In this document: positions 18,297 through 25,109 of the stretch, piece after piece
How positions within the stretch are numbered: position 1 is the stretch's first letter
How the letters are laid out: each line of letters opens with the position of its first letter
Assembly (NCBI GenBank): GCA_023249305.1
Contig: JAHFCU010000017.1
Span: forward strand, 1 to 42,673
Length of the DNA stretch: 42,673 bases
Origin: Gemmatimonadota bacterium
Lineage (GTDB): Bacteria; Gemmatimonadota; Gemmatimonadetes; Gemmatimonadales; Gemmatimonadaceae
Reading direction: 5' to 3'
The notes under the pieces: model-generated
What the model saw: only the letters and a program-made list of their open reading frames with translations
Database searches by the model: none
Told to the model about the DNA's origin: nothing
Program-made: the position numbers and the translations under genes

Positions 18297-19220
18297 TCAC
18301 CTCTTGGGGAGGGGCCGCAGGCGGCCGGCGCCAGCGAAGCGGTTGAACGTGGCGGCACGGTCGGGGATCTGCTTCGGATCGAGCCCGATGGACGAGAGTG
18401 CTCCCATCATGTCGACCATGGGATTGGACTTGTCCGTGAGCGGCCCGAAGCACCCCTCGCAAGGCATGTAGGCTCGGATGCAACGGGGGACGCCATCACT
18501 GCCGCCACAGCCACCGCGCGTCGCCGGCCCGAGGCACAGGTACCCCTGCTCCATCAGGCAGCGCATCTCGCTGAGGGGCGCGCCCGCGGTGAACTCCGGC
18601 GCGTCGAGCCGGCGTTTGAGCGTCGCCACCGATTTCTTTTCGCGCTTCGTCGGGCACTCGTCACACACGCTCTTGTTCGACATCGTGAACGGCGTGCCTT
18701 GCAGCAGCGATGTCAGCGCCCCGGCCACCATCTCTGGCGTCGTCGGGCAACCCGGCAGGGAGAGGTCCACCGGCACGACCTCGTGTACGGCATACACCCG
18801 GTCGGTGAGCGCGGGGACATCCTTCCCGGGCAGTCCATTGCCGTCCGTACTCTTGCTTCCGTGGTACACTTTCTCCAGCAACTCCTCAGCCAGGTACTGA
18901 TTGGCCAGCGCCGGAATGCCGCCGAAGCAGGCGCACGACCCCAGCGCAATCAGGGTCTTGCACTTCTTCCGCATCTCCTTCGCCAACTCCTTGTTCTCCT
19001 CCGTGCGAATGCCGCCGGTGATGATCCCAACCTCTGCTTCCGGGATCTCCATGGAGGTACCCTCACCGGTTTGGCCGTAGACCTTGTGGTCCATCAGCAC
19101 CGGCATGTGCACGATCTGCACTTGCTTCAGTACGTCGAGGAGCGGTTCGCCGATGTCCAGGATGGTGACTTCACAACCCGCGCATACGGAGAACCACTCT
19201 TCGGCTAGCCGGACTGCCAT
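18297..19220 (-). CDS. [NiFe]-hydrogenase small subunit, group 3c (MvhG) type
   Basis: Electron-relay subunit, 307 residues. Proximal [4Fe-4S] ligands: Cys13 and Cys16 (CAGCEVT), Cys96 (GSCACFGGIP) and Cys158 (LPGCPTTPE). Eight more cysteines (186, 189, 221, 229, 238, 247, 254, 257), including CDEC and PCEGCFGP, can hold two further clusters, as in F420-non-reducing hydrogenases. No Tat signal and no C-terminal membrane anchor, so it is cytosolic. ATG 19220 follows AAGGGGGTG; an upstream in-frame extension to 19397 has no family similarity. First gene of the minus-strand operon. Confidence 0.95.
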   Translation of the reverse strand: MAVRLAEEWFSVCAGCEVTILDIGEPLLDVLKQVQIVHMPVLMDHKVYGQTGEGTSMEIPEAEVGIITGGIRTEENKELAKEMRKKCKTLIALGSCACFGGIPALANQYLAEELLEKVYHGSKSTDGNGLPGKDVPALTDRVYAVHEVVPVDLSLPGCPTTPEMVAGALTSLLQGTPFTMSNKSVCDECPTKREKKSVATLKRRLDAPEFTAGAPLSEMRCLMEQGYLCLGPATRGGCGGSDGVPRCIRAYMPCEGCFGPLTDKSNPMVDMMGALSSIGLDPKQIPDRAATFNRFAGAGRLRPLPKR

Positions 19221-19525
19221 CGAGCACCCCCTTCCAGGACGACGCCTGGGTTCTCGGGTTCGCCGAGGTTGGCCTGGGAGAGCCGGGGCGGCCGCAGGAA
19301 GCCGGAGCGGGCCAAAGGGGGTCCGACGGGATCGAAGGCCGCCGCGGTATCCGCGGGGCGAATCCTGTGCGAGACGACCGTACCCGCGCCGCGCCAATCA
19401 GTCAATCAGGTTAATGATTAGTCTGATTAGGGGTCTTCCCGCATTGCGCTCCCTTTGGCGCAGGCTATTTTGGCTCCGGCAGCAGGGCCCGGCGCTCGCG
19501 ACGGCCGGAGTAGAGGGTAGAGACC
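19221..19525. promoter_or_regulatory. Divergent promoter region between the hydrogenase and Hdr/Nuo operons
   Basis: About 305 bases without a gene, between the small-subunit ATG (minus) and the 67-aa gene (plus). It holds the inverted repeat at 19404-19428 and, on the hydrogenase side, a CCGCGG-TAT-CCGCGG hairpin (19342-19356) that would lie in the small-subunit leader. A weak plus-strand promoter is possible: TTGCGC, 16 bases, TATTTT (ending about 19474). GAGGG precedes ATG 19526. The leader on the hydrogenase side would be close to 190 bases. No sigma-54 type element with correct spacing was found. Confidence 0.5.
19404..19428. promoter_or_regulatory. Candidate MarR operator (25-base inverted repeat) in the divergent promoter
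   Basis: Outer arms AATCAG (19404-19409) and CTGATT (19423-19428) and inner arms TAAT and ATTA (19412-19420) are all centred on G19416; only the two GT dinucleotides break the symmetry. A third half-site AATCAG lies directly before it (19396-19401). The A+T-rich block stands out sharply in this high-GC DNA and shares the AATGATT core with the palindrome in front of the marR-type gene. It is placed to control both divergent operons. Confidence 0.6.
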
Positions 19526-19729
19526 ATGGATGCGCATCCCGCCATCATCGTTGATGGCAAGAAGTTCTTCTGGGACGGCTGCTCCTACGACCGCGCCGAA
19601 GACGCAAGCTGCGCGGCGGCCTCCTATCGAGCAGACAACTTCGAGGTGCACGTCGTAGCTGAGGGCGGAAAATCCCTCGTGTACACACGCCGGGTGGTGC
19701 AGCACACCGGCGTCGCCGCGTCGCAATGA
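19526..19729 (+). CDS. 67-residue protein at the head of the Hdr/Nuo operon, unknown
   Basis: Starts at ATG 19526 after GAGGG. The protein has a beta-rich look: AIIVDGKKFFWDGCSYD, a short acidic turn, then two cysteines (19 and 29), and FEVHVVAEGGKSLVYTRRVV. Two Cys are too few for a cubane cluster alone, but they could form a disulfide or bind a metal in a dimer. No signal peptide or membrane segment. I recognise no family. The gene is 25 bases upstream of the QmoC-like gene, with its own ribosome site, so it is probably the first gene of the operon and related to the complex. Confidence 0.6.
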   Translation: MDAHPAIIVDGKKFFWDGCSYDRAEDASCAAASYRADNFEVHVVAEGGKSLVYTRRVVQHTGVAASQ

Positions 19730-19754
19730 GTTCGTCGAGCCAGGTGAGGTCACA

Positions 19755-21056
19755 ATGAGCCTGCCGGCAACCTTGGTTCCGACGCGTTCCGACGCGGCAG
19801 GCCAGGACCGTGCGGCGCCAGAAGTCGCAACGCGCCCAAACCGACCGACGCTCCCGCCTGAGCGGGTCCACCCCGACTTGCTTTCTGAAGTGCGGCAACA
19901 CGGCAAGTTCGATGCGAGTTGTCTCAATTGCGGTGGCTGTTCTGTTGTGTGCGATCTGGCCGCCGGCGACGTGACGTTCCCGCGGCGATCCATTCACCTC
20001 GTCGTCCTCGGCCTCAAGGGCGCGCTGCTCGACGGCATGGAGCCCTGGCTCTGCCACGACTGCGGTGACTGCACGGTGACCTGTCCGCGCCAGGCCGATC
20101 CCGCGGCGTCCATGCGGACGCTGCGTCGCTACCTCACGGGGCAGTACGACTGGACGGGACTCGGCTCGAGGGTGCTCCGCTCGCGCGCCTGGCACTTCGG
20201 CCTGCTCGGGGCCGTGGCCGCAGTGGTGTTCGCCCTCCTCGTGCTCTACCACATCTACTGGGCCGAACTGTCCCTCGGCGATTTCGCGACGACTCCCATG
20301 GGCATGGAGCACATGTTCCCGAAGATCCTCTACTTCACGTGGATCGTCTACGCGCTCGCGGCTTTCGTGCTCCTCGTTCACGGCTGGCGCATGTACCGGT
20401 TCGCGATCGCCAGATCGCGCCCGCCGCTGCGCCATTTCATTGCGGAGGCAAGGACCCTATTCGTCCACGCTGCCACGCAGGCGCAGATGCGCAATTGCCC
20501 GACCGAGGCGCGCGGGGCGCCGGTCGTCGGGTGGTGGCTGTATGCGGGGAGCGCCGAAGCGGTGCCACGGCGGTGGCTCAAGCACTGGCTGATGGCACTC
20601 GGCACAGTGGTGATGCTCGTCGTAACCGCCTTCTTTTTGCGGTGGTTCCAGACGGACGCCGTGCACCCGTTCTATCACCCCCAGCGGCTGCTCGGGTACG
20701 TCGCGTCCGCGTTCATCCTTTGGGGCACCACGGACCACCTCGTGCGCAGAATGCGCCGCCCGAAGGATAGCGCGACTCGTGAACGGGGCGCGCTTACGCT
20801 TCCCCTGCTCCTTTGGCTTACCGCCGTCAGCGGGATTGTGCTGCATGCACTCCGCTTGCTGGGCCTCGAACTCGGCGCGCACTACGCGTATGCCGTGCAT
20901 CTGGCGATCTGCGTCCCGATGGTCGCCGTGGAGGTGCCCTTCGGCGAGTGGGCCCACATGATCGACCGACCCCTGGCTCTCTACTTCGAGGCGGTGCGGG
21001 AGCGGGCGCGCGCGGAGCTTCCCGTGGAGGCGGGCCTCGAGCCCGCTCAAACATGA
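19755..21056 (+). CDS. QmoC/HdrCE-like membrane protein with two [4Fe-4S] clusters and b-type heme helices
   Basis: 433 residues. Residues 50-125 are an HdrC-like dicluster ferredoxin: Cys56/59/62/66 and Cys100/103/106/110. From about 145 to 400 there are five to six membrane helices of the HdrE/DsrM/NarI kind, with His209, His277, His364 and His382 as candidate heme-b ligands. Same architecture as QmoC, which links a soluble Hdr-like flavoprotein complex to membrane quinone. ATG 19755 follows GGTGAGG; the stop overlaps the next start as ATGA. It probably anchors the hydrogenase-Hdr complex to the membrane and exchanges electrons with quinone. Confidence 0.85.
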   Translation: MSLPATLVPTRSDAAGQDRAAPEVATRPNRPTLPPERVHPDLLSEVRQHGKFDASCLNCGGCSVVCDLAAGDVTFPRRSIHLVVLGLKGALLDGMEPWLCHDCGDCTVTCPRQADPAASMRTLRRYLTGQYDWTGLGSRVLRSRAWHFGLLGAVAAVVFALLVLYHIYWAELSLGDFATTPMGMEHMFPKILYFTWIVYALAAFVLLVHGWRMYRFAIARSRPPLRHFIAEARTLFVHAATQAQMRNCPTEARGAPVVGWWLYAGSAEAVPRRWLKHWLMALGTVVMLVVTAFFLRWFQTDAVHPFYHPQRLLGYVASAFILWGTTDHLVRRMRRPKDSATRERGALTLPLLLWLTAVSGIVLHALRLLGLELGAHYAYAVHLAICVPMVAVEVPFGEWAHMIDRPLALYFEAVRERARAELPVEAGLEPAQT

Positions 21057-21952
21057 GCGACGACACACGGACGGACCGGATTGGTGCCGCTCTCGTGGTG
21101 GGTGGGGGCATTGGCGGGATGCAGGCGGCCCTCGACCTGGCGGGCGCGGGGATCAAGGTGTATCTGGTCGAGCAGAAAGCGGGGGTCGGCGGCGTCATGG
21201 CCCAGCTCGACAAGACGTTCCCGACTAACGACTGCGCGATGTGCACAATGGCACCGCGCCTGGCTGACCTGAGCCGGCACAAGGACATTGAGCTGCTCAC
21301 GCTCGCTGAGGTCGATCACATCGAAGGACACGCCGGGAATTTCAGCGTGACGGTCAGAAAGCGACCGCGGTACGTCGACGAGGCGAAGTGCACCGGTTGT
21401 GGAACGTGTGTGGCGAACTGCCCCGTCCGCTATCGCGTCCAGCCAATTCCCGATGAGCGCCGCGAGCCGATCGAGCTCGCTCCCGATGTTCGGACGGCCG
21501 TGACGGAAATCCTCGGCAGGTGGAAGGGGAAGGCAGGCCCGTTGATGCCCATCCTCCAAGAGGTGAACGCCCGCTTCAACTACTTCCCGGAGGAGGTGCT
21601 GCGGTTCATCGCCCGCGAGACGGGCCACCCGCTGACCCACCTGTACCGGATCGCGACGTTTTACAGTGCGTTCAGCATCACGCCGAGGGGCAAGTTCACG
21701 ATCAACGTGTGCATGGGCACGACCTGCTACGTCCGCGGGTCGGAGCGGCTCATGGAAAAGTTCACGAACGTCCTCGGCGTCGGCGTGGACGAGACGACGC
21801 CTGACCGCCTGTTCACGCTGAAGTCCGTGCGCTGTCTCGGGTGTTGCGGACTGGCGCCCGCAGTGGCGATGGCGAACGAGGTGCACGGAAAGCTTGCCGT
21901 GAACGACGTCGCGAGGATCGTCGAGCAGTGCGGCAAGGGCGAGGCGGCGTGA
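21053..21952 (+). CDS. HdrA N-terminal fragment fused to NuoE ([2Fe-2S] thioredoxin-like)
   Basis: 299 residues. Residues 1-125 match only the beginning of a bacterial HdrA: FAD-binding GGGIGGM (17-23), the GGVMAQLDKTFPTNDCAMCTMAP block (Cys61, Cys64) and a ferredoxin motif Cys113/116/119/123 ending in CPV. HdrA then stops; residues 140-299 are a NuoE subunit with [2Fe-2S] ligands Cys220, Cys225, Cys261 and Cys265 (CMGTTCYVRG and CLGCCGLAP). The missing remainder of HdrA appears in the gene at 25106. ATG 21053 overlaps the upstream stop as ATGA. Expected role: flavin/Fe-S half-module feeding a NuoF partner, which follows directly. Confidence 0.9.
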   Translation: MSDDTRTDRIGAALVVGGGIGGMQAALDLAGAGIKVYLVEQKAGVGGVMAQLDKTFPTNDCAMCTMAPRLADLSRHKDIELLTLAEVDHIEGHAGNFSVTVRKRPRYVDEAKCTGCGTCVANCPVRYRVQPIPDERREPIELAPDVRTAVTEILGRWKGKAGPLMPILQEVNARFNYFPEEVLRFIARETGHPLTHLYRIATFYSAFSITPRGKFTINVCMGTTCYVRGSERLMEKFTNVLGVGVDETTPDRLFTLKSVRCLGCCGLAPAVAMANEVHGKLAVNDVARIVEQCGKGEAA

Positions 21953-21953
21953 A

Positions 21954-24900
21954 ATGCCCGCGTTCACGGAACAGGTACTGCGACGGACTCGAGAGGCGGT
22001 AGAGCAGAGTATCGCGGCGCGGGGCCGTACCTATCGGGTGCGAATCGTCGTCCACATGGGGACCTGCGGGGTCGCCGCCGGCGCGCAGAAGGTTCTCGAC
22101 GCTCTGCGCAGTGAGGTCGGAAAGAGGAAGCTCGCGGACGTGCTGGTCGCGACCACCGGCTGCGCGGGTCTGTGCTCCGCTGAGCCGATGGCCAGCGTTG
22201 AGGTGCGCGGATCACGCAAGGTACTCTACGCGTGGCTCACACCGGAGAACGCGGCCGAGATCCTCGAGGCGCATGTGCTTGGCGGCCAGGTTGTGCCGCG
22301 GCTTGTCGTGGATCCCGAACTTCCGTTCTTCACCAAGCAGACGCGCAACGTGCTGCGCAACGTCGGGACGATCGACCCCGAGGAGCTGGACGACTATGTC
22401 GTGCGCGACGGCTATGCGGCGCTGGAGAAGGCGCTTGGCTCGCTGACGCCGGCGCAGATCGTCAACGAAATCACGAAGTCGGGACTGCGCGGGCGAGGCG
22501 GCGCCGGATTCCCGACCGGTCGGAAGTGGCTGGCGTGCGCAACCGAGAAGCGGACGCCGAAGCACATCGTGGGAAACTGCGATGAGGGGGACCCGGGCGC
22601 ATACATGGACCGGAGCCTGCTCGAGTCCGATCCGCATTCGGTGGTTGAGGGCATCACGATCGCGGCCTACGCCGTCGGCGCGGAGCGGGGATACATTTAC
22701 GTGCGCACAGAGTATCCGCTGGCGATCCGGCGGATGCAGATCGCGATCGAGCAGGCACGCTCGCACAGGCTGCTCGGGCCGCGGATTCTCGGGTCGGACT
22801 TCGACTTCGACATCGAGATTCGTGAAGGCTCCGGTGCCTTCGTTTGCGGCGAGGAGACGTCGTTGCTGCGCTCCATCGAGGGCTCGATTCCCGAGCCTCG
22901 GCAGCGGCCGCCGTTCCCGGTTCAGTCCGGCCTCTGGGGCTGCCCAACGGTCATCAACAACGTCGAAACCCTGGCCAACGTGCCCGCCATCGTCCGGCAA
23001 GGCGCGGAGTGGTACGCGAGCATCGGGACCGAGACGAGCAAGGGCACGAAGATCTTCTCGCTGGTTGGGAAGATCAACAATACCGGACTGATCGAGGTCC
23101 CGATGGGCCTCACGCTCCGGGAGATCATCTACGGCATTGGTGGCGGCATTCCGCACAACAAGAAGCTGAAGGCCGTCCAGACCGGCGGACCGTCAGGTGG
23201 CTGCATCCCGGCAAGCCTGATGGACCTCCCTATCGACTACGAGAGCCTGGCGGAGGTGGGCTCGATCATGGGCTCCGGCGGGATGATCGTGATGGACGAG
23301 GACACGTGCGTCGTGGACGTTGCGAAGTACTTCCTGCAATTCACCAACGACGAATCCTGCGGGAAATGCTCCGCGTGCCGAGACGGAAGCGCGGCGCTGC
23401 TCGAGGTGCTGAACCGGATCTCCGATGGCGAGGGGCGCGAGGGAGACCTTGAACTGCTCGAGGAGTTGGGCGAGGCAGTGAAGGACGCCTCGATGTGCGG
23501 CCTGGGTCAGTCGCTGCCCAATCCGGTGCTGTCCACGCTACGCCACTTCCGCGACGAGTACGAGGCGCACATCAAGCAGCGGCGCTGCCCCGCGGTCGTC
23601 TGCCGGCAGATCATCTCTTCGCCGTGCCAGTATCTCTGTCCTCTTGGCACGGACGTGCCCGCCTACATCGCCCTCGTCGCGCGCAAGCAGTATCGCGAGG
23701 CCCTGGACGTGGTACGGAAGACAAACCCGCTTCCCCTCATCTGCGGACGCATCTGCGTCGCCCACTGCGAGTTGAAATGCCGGGCCTGCGATTCAGGTGG
23801 CGCGCTCTCGGCGCGGATGTTGAAGCGGTTCCTGAGCGACTGGGAGCTGGCGCAGGGTGAGATGGCGCCCATTGTGCCGTTCCCGAGGACGCACGATGAG
23901 CGGATCGCGATTATGGGGGCCGGTCCGGCGGGACTCACTGCCGCACACACGCTCGCCCGTGAAGGCTACGCGGTCACCGTGTTCGAGGCGCTCCCCGTGG
24001 CGGGCGGCATGCTCGCGGTGGGAGTCCCGGCGTATCGGCTACCGAGAAAGCTCCTTGAATTCGAGATCAATGCCATCATACAGGCCGGCGTGGAGATCCG
24101 GACTGGTGAACGCGTCACGGATGTGGACGGGCTCCTCCGCGACGGATTCGGTGCGGTGTTGATCGCCGTCGGGGCCCACAAGAACCGCCGGCTGGGGATC
24201 CCCGGCGATGACGTGCCAGGTGTCGTTGATCCCATCGAGCTCCTCCGGCGCGTGAGCTTGAACGAACCGGTTCAGCTCGGAGATCGAGTTGGAATCATCG
24301 GCGGCGGGAACACCGCGATTGACGCCGCCCGAACAGCGCTGCGGCTCGGGGCCAAGCAGGTCACGGTCTTCTACCGCAGGAGCCGCGTCGAGATGCCTGC
24401 GGCGGAGGAGGAAATCGAGGCCGGGCTCGAGGAAGGCATGAAGATCGAGTTCCTCGTCAGCCCGACGCGCGTCGTTGCCGACAATGGACGACTCAGCGCG
24501 GTCGAGTTCACTCGCGCGCGACTCGGCGATCCGGATGCAAGCGGAAGGCGACGTTTCATCCCCATCGAACGATCGGAGTTCATGGTGGAGCTGGATACGC
24601 TGATGCCTGCCGTCTCGCAGGATGCCGATCTCTCGTTCATCTCCGATACGTGCGGCGTCGCGGTCGCCAAGGGCGTTGTCACGGTCAACCCCGAGACGTT
24701 CGCGACGACAAAGCCGGGCGTTTTTGCTTGCGGCGATGCGGCGACCGGCCCGGGGGACGTCGCGACCGCCATGGCCACGGGACGCATTGCGGCCGAGTTC
24801 ATTCTCAAGCACTTGCGCGGTGAGAAGGCGACACCAGAGTACACGACAGTGCAGCCGTCGGTGGTCGTCGAGCCGCTGGAACTGGGGGAACCTCCGTCGG

Positions 24901-25109
24901 GGCCGCGGCCAAGCATGCCGCGGCTGTCGGTCGAGCAGCGAAGGCTCTGCTTCGACGAGGTTGAACTCGGCCTCGGCGAAGAGGCGGCCGTCGGTGAGGC
25001 GCAGCGGTGTCTGCGCTGCGACTGGGAAGCCCGGAAGGTGCGATTGAAGAAGGCGGAGGCTGAGGAGGGGAGGAAGCACGCCTCATCCCCGACCGGAGCT
25101 GGCGTATGA
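21954..25109 (+). CDS. NuoF-type NADH-binding subunit fused to GltD/NfnB-type NAD(P)H flavoprotein
   Basis: 1051 residues. 1-110: thioredoxin-like [2Fe-2S] domain as in HndC-type NuoF (Cys38, Cys70, Cys74; the fourth usual position is not Cys). 120-540: NuoF with FMN/NADH motifs GRGGAGFPTGRKW, NCDEGDPGAYMDR and ETSLLRSIEG, an SLBB stretch, and [4Fe-4S] ligands Cys469/472/475/515. 545-1020: GltD/NfnB-like part with many Cys (545, 550, 558, 562, 597, 601, 605, 609), FAD motif GAGPAGLTAAH (655-665), pyridine-nucleotide motif GGGNTAIDAAR (783-793), YRRSR (typical of NADPH binding in GltD) and CGDAATGPGD. Two nucleotide sites in one chain suggest handling of both NADH and NADPH. ATG 21954 starts one base after the preceding stop. 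Confidence 0.92.
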   Translation: MPAFTEQVLRRTREAVEQSIAARGRTYRVRIVVHMGTCGVAAGAQKVLDALRSEVGKRKLADVLVATTGCAGLCSAEPMASVEVRGSRKVLYAWLTPENAAEILEAHVLGGQVVPRLVVDPELPFFTKQTRNVLRNVGTIDPEELDDYVVRDGYAALEKALGSLTPAQIVNEITKSGLRGRGGAGFPTGRKWLACATEKRTPKHIVGNCDEGDPGAYMDRSLLESDPHSVVEGITIAAYAVGAERGYIYVRTEYPLAIRRMQIAIEQARSHRLLGPRILGSDFDFDIEIREGSGAFVCGEETSLLRSIEGSIPEPRQRPPFPVQSGLWGCPTVINNVETLANVPAIVRQGAEWYASIGTETSKGTKIFSLVGKINNTGLIEVPMGLTLREIIYGIGGGIPHNKKLKAVQTGGPSGGCIPASLMDLPIDYESLAEVGSIMGSGGMIVMDEDTCVVDVAKYFLQFTNDESCGKCSACRDGSAALLEVLNRISDGEGREGDLELLEELGEAVKDASMCGLGQSLPNPVLSTLRHFRDEYEAHIKQRRCPAVVCRQIISSPCQYLCPLGTDVPAYIALVARKQYREALDVVRKTNPLPLICGRICVAHCELKCRACDSGGALSARMLKRFLSDWELAQGEMAPIVPFPRTHDERIAIMGAGPAGLTAAHTLAREGYAVTVFEALPVAGGMLAVGVPAYRLPRKLLEFEINAIIQAGVEIRTGERVTDVDGLLRDGFGAVLIAVGAHKNRRLGIPGDDVPGVVDPIELLRRVSLNEPVQLGDRVGIIGGGNTAIDAARTALRLGAKQVTVFYRRSRVEMPAAEEEIEAGLEEGMKIEFLVSPTRVVADNGRLSAVEFTRARLGDPDASGRRRFIPIERSEFMVELDTLMPAVSQDADLSFISDTCGVAVAKGVVTVNPETFATTKPGVFACGDAATGPGDVATAMATGRIAAEFILKHLRGEKATPEYTTVQPSVVVEPLELGEPPSGPRPSMPRLSVEQRRLCFDEVELGLGEEAAVGEAQRCLRCDWEARKVRLKKAEAEEGRKHASSPTGAGV

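Noticed and set aside
16851..19220. Membrane-bound uptake hydrogenase (group 1)
   Set aside because: No Tat signal on the small subunit, no C-terminal anchor and no hyaC-type cytochrome b beside it; MvhD and HdrA genes point to group 3c.
19430..19525. Sigma-54 promoter ahead of the plus-strand operon
   Set aside because: TGGC and a later GGC occur but the spacing between GG and GC is about 14, not 10 bases.
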